Of a DNA stretch of 64,000 nucleotides, positions 1-10,102 are shown in pieces (the first letter of the stretch is position 1; every line of letters starts with the position of its first letter). The stretch covers positions 37,535-101,534 of the forward strand of contig JAIOJF010000049.1 of assembly GCA_019911965.1 (NCBI GenBank), written 5' to 3'. Origin of the DNA: Paracoccaceae bacterium (lineage in GTDB: Bacteria; Pseudomonadota; Alphaproteobacteria; Rhodobacterales; Rhodobacteraceae). The position numbers and the translations under genes were made by a program. Below the pieces are notes generated by a model. It saw nothing but the letters and a program-made list of their open reading frames with translations, did not search any database and was not told where the DNA came from.

Positions 1-105
1 AATTCCAGACTCGAGGTCTGATGCAAGCAGACAGACCCTGCCGAAGCAGAACGACTGAAACTCTACGCCGCGATTGTTACCAAATCGTTGATCCGACCGG
101 CGCGA

Positions 106-456
106 TCAGGCGGCGCTCCAGACCGCCAACTCGTAGCCGTCCGGATCGCTGAAATGAAACCGCCTGCCGCCGGGAAAATCGAATACCGGCTGCGTGATCC
201 GGCCACCGGCATCCTTTACCGCCTTGGCCAGTTCCGCCAGATCGTCGCCATACAGCACCACCAGCGGCCCGCCAGCGGGGCGCACCGGAACGGAAGCGTC
301 AAAGCCGCCTTTCATGTGGCCGTCATCAAACTCGCAATAGGTCGGGCCGTAATCGGTGAACCGCCAGCCGAAAGCCGCGCCATAGAACGCCTTGGCGCGC
401 GCGATATCGGATACCGCGAATTCGATGTAGTTTATCCGCCGGTCCGTCTGTTCCAT
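106..456 (-). CDS. VOC (glyoxalase/bleomycin-resistance fold) family protein
   Basis: A 116-residue single-domain protein with the vicinal-oxygen-chelate pattern: an N-terminal YIEFAVSD strand, the FYGAAFGW helix-turn typical of the first beta-alpha-beta-beta-beta half, and a C-terminal DPDGYELAVW strand. One VOC protomer is usually 115-130 residues, so it looks complete and probably acts as a dimer. VOC members do isomerisation, dioxygenation or drug sequestration, and the sequence does not tell which. It is read leftward, divergent from gltX, and ends about 105 bases inside the window. Nothing is recognisable in bases 1-105. Family call is secure; substrate unknown. Confidence 0.85.
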   Translation of the reverse strand: MEQTDRRINYIEFAVSDIARAKAFYGAAFGWRFTDYGPTYCEFDDGHMKGGFDASVPVRPAGGPLVVLYGDDLAELAKAVKDAGGRITQPVFDFPGGRRFHFSDPDGYELAVWSAA

Positions 457-578
457 GCCTTGGCCTTTCCTGTTTCCACCGGCATCAGCTTAGCGGCAGG
501 AACTTCAATTGGCATCCGGCAAAAAACCGACTAGGAAGCGGCAGAACCCTGACTTTCCTCAAATCTGGCCCTGATCGT

Positions 579-1907
579 ATGACCGTCACCCGCTTCGCCC
601 CGTCGCCCACCGGTTACCTGCATGTCGGCAATCTGCGCACCGCGCTGTTCAACTACCTGATTGCCCGAAAGGCGGGCGGGCAGTTCATCCTGCGGCTGGA
701 CGATACCGACCCGGAGCGCTCCAAGCCGGAATATGCGGACGGTATCCGCGAGGATCTGGAATGGCTGGGCCTGACCTGGGACCGGCTGGAGACCCAGTCT
801 TCGCGTCTGGATCGCTACGCTGCGGCAGCAGATCAACTGCGCGGCGCCGGGCGGTTCTATGAATGCTTTGAAAGCCCGGTCGAACTGGACCTGAAGCGCA
901 AGAAGCAACTGAACATGGGCAAACCGCCGGTCTATGACCGGGCGGCGCTGGCTTTGTCCGAAGCGGATCGTGATCGCCTGCGCGCCGAGCGCGGCGGCTA
1001 TTGGCGTTTCAAGCTGGATCTGGACCGGATCGAATGGTCCGACGGCATCCTTGGCGATATCTCGATCGATGCCGCCAGCGTGTCCGACCCGGTGCTGATC
1101 CGCGCCGATGGGCAGGTGCTGTATACGCTGGCCTCGGTGGTGGACGATATCGAGATGGGCGTGACCCATATCGTGCGCGGCTCGGATCATGTCACCAACA
1201 CCGCGACGCAGATCCAGATCATCGAGGCGCTGGGCGGCACCCGCCCATCCTTCGCGCATCACTCATTGCTGACCGGTCCGCAGGGCGAGGCCCTGTCGAA
1301 GCGTCTGGGCACGCTGGCGCTGCGCGATCTGCGCGCTGCCGGGATCGAGCCGATGGCGCTGTTGTCTCTGCTGGCACGGCTCGGATCGTCCGATCCGGTC
1401 GAGGTTCGCGGTTCGCTCGACGAGCTGATCGCGGGGTTCGATCTGGCGCATTTCGGCTCGGCCCCGACCAAGTTCGATGTCGAGGATCTGAAACCGCTGA
1501 CCGCGCGGGTGGTATCGGGGCTGTCGGCGTCGGACATGGCGAGTGCAATGGACGCAGCGGGCGTGCCGGGTGACCTGGCCGCCGATTTCTGGGATGCGGT
1601 GCGCGAAAACTGCGCCACCCGCGCCGATGTTGCAGGCTGGTGGGCGATGTGCCGCGATGGGGCCGAGCCGCTGGTGGCGGATGAGGACAAGGCGTTCATT
1701 GCCGAGGCGATGGCGCTGCTGCCCGAAGGCCCGCTGGACGGCGAAAGCTGGGGGGCCTGGACAAATGCGATCAAGGCCGCCACCGGGCGCAAGGGGCGGG
1801 GTTTGTTCATGCCGCTGCGCAAGGCGCTGACGGGGTTGGAGAACGGCCCGGATATGGGCCGGCTTCTGCCGCTGTTGCAGGTGATCCGGGCGCGCGATCT
1901 GGCCTGA
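579..1907 (+). CDS. gltX: Glutamate--tRNA ligase
   Basis: Class I aminoacyl-tRNA synthetase that charges tRNA-Glu in the cytosol. The 442-residue protein opens with the catalytic signature PSPTGYLHVGN (HIGH-like motif at residues 15-18) and has the KMSKS-like SKR at residues 240-242, followed by the helical anticodon-binding region. It is shorter than the E. coli enzyme (471), as is usual in Rhodobacterales. Many alphaproteobacteria carry two GltX paralogs, one of which can misacylate tRNA-Gln for later amidation. Which paralog this is cannot be settled here. The ATG at 579 puts MTVTRFAPSPTG at the N-terminus, as expected for the family. Confidence 0.95.
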   Translation: MTVTRFAPSPTGYLHVGNLRTALFNYLIARKAGGQFILRLDDTDPERSKPEYADGIREDLEWLGLTWDRLETQSSRLDRYAAAADQLRGAGRFYECFESPVELDLKRKKQLNMGKPPVYDRAALALSEADRDRLRAERGGYWRFKLDLDRIEWSDGILGDISIDAASVSDPVLIRADGQVLYTLASVVDDIEMGVTHIVRGSDHVTNTATQIQIIEALGGTRPSFAHHSLLTGPQGEALSKRLGTLALRDLRAAGIEPMALLSLLARLGSSDPVEVRGSLDELIAGFDLAHFGSAPTKFDVEDLKPLTARVVSGLSASDMASAMDAAGVPGDLAADFWDAVRENCATRADVAGWWAMCRDGAEPLVADEDKAFIAEAMALLPEGPLDGESWGAWTNAIKAATGRKGRGLFMPLRKALTGLENGPDMGRLLPLLQVIRARDLA

Positions 1908-2063
1908 GGCACGTCAGTGGCGGAACCGCCTTGTTCGGCATCTGATGATACTGTTCCAAGCTGAGGGCCGCGCGCGAGCCTGGGAGGGCGTTCGCAGCGG
2001 TTGCGCTTGGCAATACCTTCACGAAAACGACTATATTTCCGCTACTTGCTGCTTCACAAAGCG

Positions 2064-2080
2064 GCCTCCCGTGGGGAGGC
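2064..2080. terminator. Hairpin downstream of gltX
   Basis: A perfect 7-bp stem (GCCTCCC / GGGAGGC) with a GTG loop lies about 155 bases past the gltX stop codon. There is no T-run directly after it, so intrinsic termination is uncertain. It could equally be an RNA-stabilising 3' hairpin. It sits just upstream of a dispersed GC-rich repeat. Confidence 0.35.
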
Positions 2081-2105
2081 TCACCTCTCGGCGATTGCAA
2101 GCAAC

Positions 2106-2151
2106 CGCCTGTCGGCCAGCGGGGCGCGGCCCGGGGGTTCCCCCCGTGCCA
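2106..2151 (+). repeat. Dispersed GC-rich palindromic repeat, copy A
   Basis: About 46 bases beginning CGCCTGTCGGCCAGCGGGGC and ending in CCCCCCGTGCCA. The last third folds as a hairpin (CGGGGG-TTC-CCCCCG). A nearly identical copy in inverted orientation lies at 20268-20312, differing by about one insertion and one substitution in the hairpin loop. Both copies are intergenic and each has a separate short hairpin on its 5' side. This resembles REP/BIME-type extragenic elements. The 276-base gap between gltX and the next gene holds nothing else I recognise. Confidence 0.6.
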
Positions 2152-2183
2152 AAGAGGGAGCAGGATTGGATTGCAAAAGCCCG

Positions 2184-2753
2184 CTAGCGGCGGAACCGCC
2201 TGACGCCCAGAGTATCAAGCGCATTGTCCACAAGTACACGCTCGTGCTTGGTCGGCTTAACCGCCCGGGGATAAACCGGGGCATTGCGATCATCCAGCAC
2301 CGGTGACTCCCAGCCATCCGTGGTGGTGAAGAACCGTTCGGCACCCTCGGCCCCGAACACGTTCAGATACCCGGCAATCACCGTGTCGATATAGCTCAGC
2401 AGGATCGGATGCCGCACCGTGGGCGGCGCGTCGTTACCGCTGCGGGTGCGGTACATCTGGACCACGATTTCAACCGGATGGTCGTGATCCACATGTTCGC
2501 GCGGCAGGTGCAACCGGTCATAGGCGGCCTCGCGTTCATCCAGCGCCGCCCAGTCACCACCCGGCACCGCCGCGATCAGCCCGTCGATGGCATGGCCCGG
2601 GGCCTCGGCTACCGTCAGATAGGCAACCTCGCGCAGCGAAGTATGCCGCCATTGCCGCCGCCAGCCCTTCACGCGGGCCGGGCGGGTTTCATCGAAGCTG
2701 TGGGTGCGGCGGTTCACCAGCGAACCGTAGCCGAAGAAATGCGGATGCGTCAT
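2184..2753 (-). CDS. Gamma-glutamylcyclotransferase-like (GGCT fold) protein
   Basis: 189 residues starting MTHPHFFGYGSLVNRRTH. The FGYGSL glycine loop near the N-terminus is the substrate-binding signature of the gamma-glutamylcyclotransferase/AIG2/ChaC fold, which releases 5-oxoproline from gamma-glutamyl peptides or glutathione. The start at 2753 is chosen because the FGYGSL motif falls within the first 12 residues, as in the family; an upstream extension would run into the glycine riboswitch region. The exact subfamily and substrate are not clear. It is divergent from the gcv operon. Confidence 0.7.
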   Translation of the reverse strand: MTHPHFFGYGSLVNRRTHSFDETRPARVKGWRRQWRHTSLREVAYLTVAEAPGHAIDGLIAAVPGGDWAALDEREAAYDRLHLPREHVDHDHPVEIVVQMYRTRSGNDAPPTVRHPILLSYIDTVIAGYLNVFGAEGAERFFTTTDGWESPVLDDRNAPVYPRAVKPTKHERVLVDNALDTLGVRRFRR

Positions 2754-2847
2754 GGTTGGCTCCGTGCCCTGCCGGGACAGGTCTAATCGCCCGCCGATGT
2801 GCAAACAAGCCGGTTGATTTGCCATTTTCGGTATACTAACGTCCACC

Positions 2848-3015
2848 GCACCAGCATCGGGAGAATCTGGATATTCCAGTGCCGAAGGAGCAACCGCCCC
2901 GGAAACTCTCAGGCCCCAAGGACCGGTGCAGGCGACAACACTCTGGAGAGACCCCGGATCAGGTCCGGGGCGCCGAAGGGATAACGATCTCAGGCGAAAG
3001 AACAGAGGGGGCATC
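2848..3015 (+). promoter_or_regulatory. Tandem glycine riboswitch upstream of gcvTHP
   Basis: Two consecutive glycine-aptamer signatures precede gcvT. Aptamer 1 (about 2851-2950) has CGGGAGAATCTGG, GCCGAAGGAGCAA and GGAAACTCTCAGGC. Aptamer 2 (about 2951-3012) has CGCCGAAGGGATAAC, ATCTCAGGCGAAAG and CAGAGGGG. The tandem arrangement and the position in front of the glycine-cleavage operon match the known gcvT-motif riboswitch, which turns expression on when glycine is high. A TATACT hexamer at 2832-2837 is a plausible -10 element just upstream. The expression platform lies in the roughly 85 bases before the gcvT start. Confidence 0.93.
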
Positions 3016-3098
3016 GCTGCGTGGATGATTTCCGCCGCGCCAAAGACGATGCCGGACGATTTGCCTGACGCAGACCGGCCAGAGACAAAGGAACGGTC

Positions 3099-4229
3099 AT
3101 GTCCGGGTTGAAGCGTACCGCACTTCACGATTCGCATATCGCGCTGGGGGCGAAGATGGTGCCCTTCGCCGGCTACGAGATGCCGGTGCAATATCCCGCG
3201 GGCGTGCTGAAGGAACATCTGCATTGCCGCGCCGCCGCCGGGCTGTTCGATGTCGGCCATATGGGCCAGGTGATTGTACGGCCGCGCTCGGGCAAGCTGG
3301 CAGATGCCGCGTTGGCGCTGGAAACGCTGGTGCCGGTCGATCTGCTGGGGCTTGGCGGGAACCGCCAGCGCTACGGGTTTTTCACCGATGACAATGGCGG
3401 CATTCTGGACGACCTGATGATCGCAAATCGCGGCGATCATCTGTTCGTGGTGGTGAACGCCGCCTGCAAGGATGCCGATCTTGCCCATATGCAGGCGCAT
3501 CTGGGCGCGAGTTGCGAGGTTGAATTGATCGAAGGCCGCGCTTTGGTCGCGCTGCAGGGGCCGATGGCGGAAACCGCGCTGGCGCGGCTGGTGCCGGGCG
3601 TGGCGGCGATGCGCTTCATGGATGTCGCAACCTTCGGCTGGCAGGGCAACGGGCTATGGGTATCGCGCTCGGGCTATACCGGCGAGGATGGCTATGAGAT
3701 TTCGCTGCCCGACAGCGCAGCCGCCGCCTTCGCAAGCGCGCTTGTGGACATGGACGAGGTAGAGCCGATCGGCCTCGGCGCACGCGATTCGCTCAGGCTG
3801 GAGGCGGGTCTATGCCTGTATGGCAGCGATATCGACACCTCGACCTCGCCAATCGAGGCCGGTCTGAACTGGGCCATCCAGAAAGTCCGCCGCACCGGCG
3901 GCGACCGCGCGGGCGGCTTTCCGGGCGCGGAGCGGATCCTGCGCGAACTGGCCGAGGGTACGGCGCGACGGCGCGTTGGCCTCAGGCCCGAAGGCCGCGC
4001 CCCGATGCGCGCCCATACGCTGCTGTTCGGTGAACCCGATGGCGGTGCGCCGATTGGCGAAGTCACCTCGGGCGGCTTCGGCCCCAATATCGAAGGCCCG
4101 ATGTCGATGGCCTATGTCGCCACGGCGCAGGCGGCCATCGGAACCAGTATCTATGCCGAACTTCGCGGCAAGCGCCTGCCGGTAACGGTAACGGCCATGC
4201 CCTTCATCCCCGCAAACTACAAACGCTGA
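3099..4229 (+). CDS. gcvT: Aminomethyltransferase, T-protein of the glycine cleavage system
   Basis: 376 residues. The T-protein takes the aminomethyl group from lipoylated H-protein and makes 5,10-methylene-tetrahydrofolate and ammonia. It has the GcvT N-terminal fold (LHDSHIALGAKMVPFAGYEM), the conserved NGGILDDLMI folate-site strand, SRSGYTGEDGYEI, and the C-terminal barrel ending GEVTSGGFGPNI. It is first in gcvT-gcvH-gcvP, directly after the glycine riboswitch, and the ATG at 3099 follows GGAACGGTC. Length is normal for the family. The shared lipoamide dehydrogenase (L-protein) is not in the window. Confidence 0.97.
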   Translation: MSGLKRTALHDSHIALGAKMVPFAGYEMPVQYPAGVLKEHLHCRAAAGLFDVGHMGQVIVRPRSGKLADAALALETLVPVDLLGLGGNRQRYGFFTDDNGGILDDLMIANRGDHLFVVVNAACKDADLAHMQAHLGASCEVELIEGRALVALQGPMAETALARLVPGVAAMRFMDVATFGWQGNGLWVSRSGYTGEDGYEISLPDSAAAAFASALVDMDEVEPIGLGARDSLRLEAGLCLYGSDIDTSTSPIEAGLNWAIQKVRRTGGDRAGGFPGAERILRELAEGTARRRVGLRPEGRAPMRAHTLLFGEPDGGAPIGEVTSGGFGPNIEGPMSMAYVATAQAAIGTSIYAELRGKRLPVTVTAMPFIPANYKR

Positions 4230-4247
4230 ACAACAGGAGACCTGCAC

Positions 4248-4607
4248 ATGAAATTCACCGAAGAACACGAATGGCTGGAAGAAGACGGCGATCTGATCAT
4301 CGTCGGCATCACCGATCACGCCGCCACGCAGCTTGGCGATCTGGTCTTCGTCGAACTGCCGGAACCCGGCACGGTCGTCAGCAAGGATGATGAAGCCGTG
4401 GTGATCGAAAGCGTCAAGGCCGCCTCGGACATTCTGGCCCCGATTGACGGCGAGATCGTCGAGGTGAACGAGGCGCTGGTGGATAACCCGACCCTGGTCA
4501 ACGAGGATGCCCTGGGTGCCGGCTGGTTCTTCAAGATCAGGCCGAGCGATCCTTCGCAGCTTGACGATCTGCTGGACGAAGACGCCTACAAGGCGCTGAT
4601 CGCCTGA
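4248..4607 (+). CDS. gcvH: Glycine cleavage system H protein
   Basis: 119 residues, a lipoyl-domain carrier that shuttles the aminomethyl group between P- and T-proteins. The lipoylated lysine is K57 in the conserved context ESVKAASD, and the N-terminal EEHEWL is the usual start of H-proteins. It follows gcvT after 18 bases with an AGGAGA ribosome-binding site, so it belongs to the riboswitch-controlled operon. Confidence 0.97.
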   Translation: MKFTEEHEWLEEDGDLIIVGITDHAATQLGDLVFVELPEPGTVVSKDDEAVVIESVKAASDILAPIDGEIVEVNEALVDNPTLVNEDALGAGWFFKIRPSDPSQLDDLLDEDAYKALIA

Positions 4608-4681
4608 TCCGACACCCGGAGAATCCCGCACGGGATTCTTCGCCCCGAACCTGATGTCCAGTGATGCCACGGAGCGCAATC

Positions 4682-7528
4682 ATGTCCTTCACCCCGACCG
4701 ATTACCTGCCTTATGATTTCGCCAACCGACGCCATATCGGCCCCTCTCCGGCTGAAATGGAGGCCATGCTGGACCTGCTTGGCCAGCCCTCGCTGGACGC
4801 GCTGATTGATGCCACCGTACCGGCCGCGATACGCCAGAAGGTGCCGCTGCAATGGGAACGCGCCAAATCCGAACGCGAGGTCCTGTTCCACATGCGCGAG
4901 GTGGCCAAGAAGAACCGCCACATGGTCAGCCTGATCGGCCAGGGCTATTACGGCACGGTGACGCCGCCTGCGATCCAGCGCAACATCCTGGAAAACCCGG
5001 CCTGGTACACCGCCTACACGCCTTACCAGCCGGAAATCAGCCAGGGCCGGCTGGAGGCGTTGCTGAACTTCCAGACCATGATCAGCGATCTGACGGGGCT
5101 GGAGATCGCCAATGCCTCGCTCCTGGACGAGGCCACCGCCTGCGCCGAGGCGATGACGATGGCTGAGCGGGTGGCGAAATCGAAGGCCAGGGCGATTTTC
5201 GTTGACCGTGACTGCCATCCGCAGAATATCGCGGTGATCCGCACCCGCGCGGCCCCCCTGGGCATCAAGGTGATTGTCGGCAATCCGGCGCGAATGGATG
5301 CGACCAAGGTGTTTGCCGGGCTGTTCCAATATCCCGGCACCTACGGCCATGTCAGCGATTTCACCGCGCAGATTTCCGCGCTGCACGAACAGGGCGGCAT
5401 CGGCATCGTTGCCGCCGATCTTCTGTCGCTGACCCTGCTGAAGGAACCGGGAGCGATGGGGGCGGATATCGCCGTCGGCACCACCCAGCGCTTCGGCGTG
5501 CCGATGGGCTATGGCGGTCCGCATGCCGCCTATATGGCGACGCGCGATGCCTATAAACGCTCGATGCCGGGGCGGATCGTCGGGGTGTCGATCGACAGCC
5601 ACGGCAACCGCGCCTACCGGTTGAGCCTGCAAACCCGGGAACAGCATATCCGCCGCGAAAAGGCCACGTCGAATGTCTGCACGGCGCAGGCCTTGCTGGC
5701 GGTGATGGCCTCGTTTTACGGCGTGTTTCATGGCCCCGAGGGGCTGAAGGCCATTGCCCAGCGCATCCACCGCAAGACGGTGCGGCTGGCGCGCGGGCTG
5801 GAAGAAGCGGGCTTCAAGGTTGATCCCAAGGCGTTCTTCGACACGATCACAGTCGATGTCGGCCCGTTGCAGGCGGCGGTGTTGAAATCGGCGGTGGATG
5901 AGGGGCTGAACCTCCGGAAAGTCGGCGAGCGCCGGGTTGGCATCTCGATTGACGAAGCCACCCGCCCGGCGGCGATCGAGGCGGTCTGGCGGGCCTTCGG
6001 CATCACGCGGCGAGATCAGGATTTCCAGCACGAATACCGGGTGCCGGATGCGATGCACCGCACCAGCAGTTACCTGACGCATCCGGTGTTCCACATGAAC
6101 CGCGCCGAAAGCGAGATGATGCGCTACATGCGTCGGCTGGCGGATCGCGATCTGGCGCTGGACCGGGCGATGATCCCGCTGGGGTCCTGTACGATGAAGC
6201 TGAACGCGGCGGCGGAAATGATCCCGCTGTCCTGGCCGGAATTTGCCCATATGCACCCGTTCGTGCCGGAAGATCAGGCGCAGGGCTATGGCGAGATGAT
6301 CGACGATCTGTCGGCCAAGCTGTGCCAGATCACCGGTTATGACGCGATCTCGATGCAGCCCAATTCCGGGGCGCAAGGCGAATATGCCGGGCTTTTGACC
6401 ATCGCCGCCTATCACCGCTCGCGCGGCGACAAGTCCCGCGATGTCTGCCTGATCCCGATGTCGGCGCATGGCACCAACCCGGCCTCGGCCCAGATGGCGG
6501 GAATGCAAGTGGTGCCGGTCAAGACGGCGGCCAACGGCGATATCGACGTGGCCGATTTCCGCGCCAAGGCGCAGGCCAATGCCGCGCGGCTGGCGGCCTG
6601 CATGATCACCTATCCCTCGACCCACGGCGTGTTCGAGGAAACCGTGATCGAGGTTTGCGCCATCACCCATGAATTCGGCGGCCAGGTCTATATGGACGGG
6701 GCCAACATGAACGCGATGGTCGGGCTGTCCCGGCCCGGCGATATCGGCTCGGATGTCAGCCATTTGAACCTGCACAAGACCTTCGCCATTCCGCATGGCG
6801 GTGGCGGGCCGGGCATGGGGCCGATCGGCGTCAAGGCGCATCTGATCCCGTTTTTGCCAGCCGATCCGCGCCTGCCCGATGGCGGCGCGGTGTCGGCGGC
6901 GCCATACGGCTCGGCCTCGATCCTGGCGATCTCGTGGTCCTATTGCATGCTGATGGGCGGGCCGGGCCTGACTCAGGCGACCCGGGTGGCGATCCTGAAT
7001 GCCAACTACATCGCCAAGCGGCTGGAGGGCGCGTACGACGTGCTCTACAAGGGCCCGAAGGGCTTCGTGGCGCATGAGTGTATTTTGGACACGCGGCCCT
7101 TGAAGGACAATGCCGGGGTCACGGTGGATGACATCGCCAAGCGCCTGATGGATTGCGGCTTTCACGCCCCCACGATGAGCTTCCCGGTGGTCGGCACGCT
7201 CATGATCGAGCCGACCGAAAGCGAGACCAAGGCCGAACTGGACCGGTTTTGCGATGCCATGCTGGCGATCCGCGAGGAAGCCCGCGATATCGAGGAAGGC
7301 CGGATGGATGCGCAGAACAATCCGTTGAAGAACGCACCGCATACGGTCGAGGATCTGGTCAGCGACTGGGACCGCCCCTATAGCCGCGAACAGGCCTGCT
7401 TTCCGCCGGGCGCGTTCCGGGTGGATAAATACTGGCCGCCGGTCAACCGGGTGGACAACGCCTTCGGCGACCGCAACCTGGTCTGCATCTGCCCGCCGAT
7501 GGAGGATTACAGCGACGCCGCCGAGTAG
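4682..7528 (+). CDS. gcvP: Glycine dehydrogenase (decarboxylating), P-protein
   Basis: 948 residues, the PLP-dependent P-protein as a single fused chain (N-half plus C-half), as in most proteobacteria. It decarboxylates glycine and loads the aminomethyl group onto H-protein. The PLP lysine is K699 in [18 protein letters not shown]. Other family markers are the N-terminal [10 protein letters not shown] and [13 protein letters not shown] prefer the start at 4682 ([13 protein letters not shown]) over an in-frame ATG 21 bases upstream because of homologous N-termini. A 74-base gap separates it from gcvH. Confidence 0.97.
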   Translation: MSFTPTDYLPYDFANRRHIGPSPAEMEAMLDLLGQPSLDALIDATVPAAIRQKVPLQWERAKSEREVLFHMREVAKKNRHMVSLIGQGYYGTVTPPAIQRNILENPAWYTAYTPYQPEISQGRLEALLNFQTMISDLTGLEIANASLLDEATACAEAMTMAERVAKSKARAIFVDRDCHPQNIAVIRTRAAPLGIKVIVGNPARMDATKVFAGLFQYPGTYGHVSDFTAQISALHEQGGIGIVAADLLSLTLLKEPGAMGADIAVGTTQRFGVPMGYGGPHAAYMATRDAYKRSMPGRIVGVSIDSHGNRAYRLSLQTREQHIRREKATSNVCTAQALLAVMASFYGVFHGPEGLKAIAQRIHRKTVRLARGLEEAGFKVDPKAFFDTITVDVGPLQAAVLKSAVDEGLNLRKVGERRVGISIDEATRPAAIEAVWRAFGITRRDQDFQHEYRVPDAMHRTSSYLTHPVFHMNRAESEMMRYMRRLADRDLALDRAMIPLGSCTMKLNAAAEMIPLSWPEFAHMHPFVPEDQAQGYGEMIDDLSAKLCQITGYDAISMQPNSGAQGEYAGLLTIAAYHRSRGDKSRDVCLIPMSAHGTNPASAQMAGMQVVPVKTAANGDIDVADFRAKAQANAARLAACMITYPSTHGVFEETVIEVCAITHEFGGQVYMDGANMNAMVGLSRPGDIGSDVSHLNLHKTFAIPHGGGGPGMGPIGVKAHLIPFLPADPRLPDGGAVSAAPYGSASILAISWSYCMLMGGPGLTQATRVAILNANYIAKRLEGAYDVLYKGPKGFVAHECILDTRPLKDNAGVTVDDIAKRLMDCGFHAPTMSFPVVGTLMIEPTESETKAELDRFCDAMLAIREEARDIEEGRMDAQNNPLKNAPHTVEDLVSDWDRPYSREQACFPPGAFRVDKYWPPVNRVDNAFGDRNLVCICPPMEDYSDAAE

Positions 7529-7533
7529 CGGCG

Positions 7534-8118
7534 ATGCGCTGTTTCATCGCCCTGCCGCTGCCGGACCCGGTTTGCGACCGGCTGGAGGAGGTCCAGCAGG
7601 TGCTGCGCGCCGGGCGGCCGGTTCCGCGCGAGAACCTGCACCTGACGCTGGCGTTTCTGGACGATCAACCAGCCGCGGTGCTGGAGGAATTGCATGACGG
7701 CCTGTCGGCGATCCGGGTGCCGCCGTTCGATCTGAGGCTGGCGGGGCTGGGGGTGTTTGGCGGCAGTCGCCCGCGCGTGCTCCACGCCGAGGCCGAGGCC
7801 AGCCCGGCGCTCGGCGGCCTTCATCGCCGGGTGCGGGCAGCGGCGCGTATGGCCGGGATCGAGTTGCCCCGCGAGCGCTTCCGCCCGCATGTCACGCTGG
7901 CCCGGTTTGGTCCGTCCGAGGCCGGGGTGGCAAGTGCCGTGGCCTGGGCGATGCGGGTTCATGGCGCATTTACGGTTGCGCCGTTCACGATACGGGAATT
8001 CGCGCTTTTCGGCTCAACCCTGATGCCGGATGGTCCGGTCTACGAGATTCTTGCAGACTATCCGCTGGCGTTTCAGCCGAGCGCCGAGTGGGACAACCGT
8101 GCGCCCGAGGACGTCTGA
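7534..8118 (+). CDS. thpR: RNA 2',3'-cyclic phosphodiesterase (2H family, LigT/ThpR)
   Basis: 194 residues with the paired HxTx motifs that define 2H phosphoesterases: H36-L-T38 and H119-V-T121. These enzymes open 2',3'-cyclic phosphates and can ligate 2'-5' in vitro. N-terminal MRCFIALPLP is typical. It starts 5 bases after the gcvP stop, so it is likely co-transcribed with gcvTHP, although no functional link to glycine cleavage is known. It converges on the flavoprotein gene at 8147. Confidence 0.9.
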   Translation: MRCFIALPLPDPVCDRLEEVQQVLRAGRPVPRENLHLTLAFLDDQPAAVLEELHDGLSAIRVPPFDLRLAGLGVFGGSRPRVLHAEAEASPALGGLHRRVRAAARMAGIELPRERFRPHVTLARFGPSEAGVASAVAWAMRVHGAFTVAPFTIREFALFGSTLMPDGPVYEILADYPLAFQPSAEWDNRAPEDV

Positions 8119-8146
8119 CGCGCGGTGCCGTTCGGGCGCACAGGAA

Positions 8147-9319
8147 TCACCGCCCGAACAGCGGGCGCAGCCATCGCCTCGGATCGAGCAGACGCCAGGC
8201 GAAGCGGCGCTCCAACTCGCGGTAGGTGCTCAGACCGTCCAGCAGATCGAAAAACGCCAGCCGCAATTCGGGTGAATGCTGCAACCGCGCCCTGAAGCGC
8301 GCCTCCAGCCTTGGTGAAAACGCATAGCGCCGCAGCCGCACTGACCGGGACAACTCGTCATGGATCGCGGCCAGACTGCGCCGGTAAAATTCCAGCGCCT
8401 GCCCGGTTTGTTGCGCGGCGATAGCCCGGGCCGCCGCCCCGGCAGCCAGCCGGCCAGAATCCAGCGCATGCGCGATGCCTTCGCCGGTCAGCGGATCGAC
8501 CAGCCCCGCCGCATCTCCCGCCAGCAGGATGTTGCCGCGCCCGGGATGCGCCCGAAAATCGCCGAACGGGATGAAATGCCCCTTGATCCGGGCCGCCGCC
8601 GGATCGACGCCGCCGGCACTGAGCAAGGCCTTCATCCGCGCCTGCATGTCGGGATTTTCGCAATGCAGACCGCCCAGCCCGATGGTGCGCCCGTGACGTT
8701 TGGGAAAGGCCCAGCCATAGCCCCAGTCCACCGCGCGAAAATCAATCTGCATCACCGGCGGCAATGCCGGTGAATCCGTCACTTCGGTTTCCAGGGCAAA
8801 CCCGATCCGCGCGGGATCGAAGGCACGCCCGAACAGGCTGCGGGCCACCTGGCTGTTGACGCCGTCCGCACCGATCAGCACGCCATAGCTGAACCGCCCG
8901 GGATCGCCGGTGACAAGGTTCTGCTCAGGCTCGATCGTGGCCAGCCGCGCGCCCTCGAATACCTCCACCCCGGCGGCGACGGCGTGGCGCAGCAAGTGGT
9001 GGTCGAAATCGCGGCGCATGGTGAAATGCAGATCGCGCGGGGCGTCGAACTCGGCCAGCACCTCGCCTGCGAAGGCAAAGCATGTGCGCCGCGCGGCCAG
9101 GAAATCCGCCCCGGCATCGGGCGAGCCGAACAGCTCCGCCAAGATACGCCTGCCCCGCCCCGAGACCAGCCCGCCGCACAGCTTGTCGCGCGGGAAAGCC
9201 GCCTTGTCGATCAGCGCAACGCTCAGGTTGGCCCGCCGTGCGGTGATCGCCGCCGCACTCCCCGCCGGGCCGCCGCCAATGACGACGACATCGAAATGTC
9301 TGTCCCTTGTCTGCCGCAT
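8147..9319 (-). CDS. FAD-dependent oxidoreductase, geranylgeranyl reductase family
   Basis: 390 residues. The N-terminal dinucleotide fold has VVVIGGGPAGSAAA (residues 11-24), then the family signatures CGGLVSGRG, LIGADGVNSQVAR and the C-terminal FAD-binding NILLAGDAAGLVDPLTGEGI. This is the geranylgeranyl-reductase-related group (TIGR02032 type), which saturates polyprenyl double bonds or acts on related hydrophobic substrates. No photosynthesis genes are nearby, so this need not be bacteriochlorophyll-related BchP. Divergent from trxC across about 160 bases. Substrate unknown. Confidence 0.8.
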   Translation of the reverse strand: MRQTRDRHFDVVVIGGGPAGSAAAITARRANLSVALIDKAAFPRDKLCGGLVSGRGRRILAELFGSPDAGADFLAARRTCFAFAGEVLAEFDAPRDLHFTMRRDFDHHLLRHAVAAGVEVFEGARLATIEPEQNLVTGDPGRFSYGVLIGADGVNSQVARSLFGRAFDPARIGFALETEVTDSPALPPVMQIDFRAVDWGYGWAFPKRHGRTIGLGGLHCENPDMQARMKALLSAGGVDPAAARIKGHFIPFGDFRAHPGRGNILLAGDAAGLVDPLTGEGIAHALDSGRLAAGAAARAIAAQQTGQALEFYRRSLAAIHDELSRSVRLRRYAFSPRLEARFRARLQHSPELRLAFFDLLDGLSTYRELERRFAWRLLDPRRWLRPLFGR

Positions 9320-9481
9320 TGCCTGCTGCCTTCATCTGAACCGGTGCGACTGCATCAGGTTCGGCCCCGATGGGCAAGCCGGAACCGGCTGAACCGGGGC
9401 AAAACCGGCCGCATTCTTGAAATCCGCACCGGTCGCGACGATATGGCGGGGCAGACGGAAACCTGATCGGAGGGCGCGGAC

Positions 9482-9928
9482 ATGCCCGAAGCCAAGAAGC
9501 TGACATGCCTGGAATGCGGCGGCGTGAACCGGGTGCCGGTGGCGAAACTGACCGCCGGACCGAAATGCGGCGTGTGCGGCGCGAAACTGGCCGATGGCAA
9601 GGTGCGCGAGCTTGATCCGCAAACGCTGGCCAAGGCGACGGCGAATGACGAGGTGCCGCTGGTGGTGGATTTCTGGGCGCCGTGGTGCGGGCCGTGCCGG
9701 ATGATGGCCCCGGAATTTGCCCGCGCATCGCAGGCAATGTCGCCAAATGTGCGCTTCGCCAAGATCAACACCGAGGATTTCCCGCAAGTCTCGCAGAAAT
9801 TCGGCATTCGCGGCATTCCCCTGCTGATCGTGTTCCACAAGGGGCGCGAGATTGCCCGGCAGGCCGGGGCCAATCCGGCCTCGGTGATCGAAAGCTACGT
9901 GCGGGCCAAGACCGGCGTCAATGTCTGA
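9482..9928 (+). CDS. trxC: Thioredoxin 2 with N-terminal zinc ribbon
   Basis: 148 residues. Cytosolic protein-disulfide reductase with two parts: an N-terminal zinc ribbon with cysteines C9, C12, C29 and C32, and a thioredoxin domain whose active site is W-C69-G-P-C72. The zinc ribbon distinguishes TrxC from TrxA, and in other bacteria it responds to oxidation. Usual length is 139-148 residues. It is followed by two tRNA genes on the same strand. Confidence 0.93.
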   Translation: MPEAKKLTCLECGGVNRVPVAKLTAGPKCGVCGAKLADGKVRELDPQTLAKATANDEVPLVVDFWAPWCGPCRMMAPEFARASQAMSPNVRFAKINTEDFPQVSQKFGIRGIPLLIVFHKGREIARQAGANPASVIESYVRAKTGVNV

Positions 9929-9976
9929 CACCCGCCCTTGACAAGTCGGCGATCCGGGGCCAGATAAGCGCCCCAA

Positions 9977-10052
<76 letters not shown>

Positions 10053-10102
10053 AATCCCGCTTGAAGCCATGTCGCGCAGTTGCTATGCAGCCCGAGGATC
10101 GG

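Noticed and set aside
4586..7342. A 918-codon open frame antisense to gcvP
   Set aside because: It mirrors the codon structure of gcvP in high-GC DNA, has an Arg/His/Gln-rich composition and no recognisable domain.
8147..9319. Assignment as photosynthetic BchP
   Set aside because: No bacteriochlorophyll or carotenoid genes are in the window, so only the broad reductase family can be supported.
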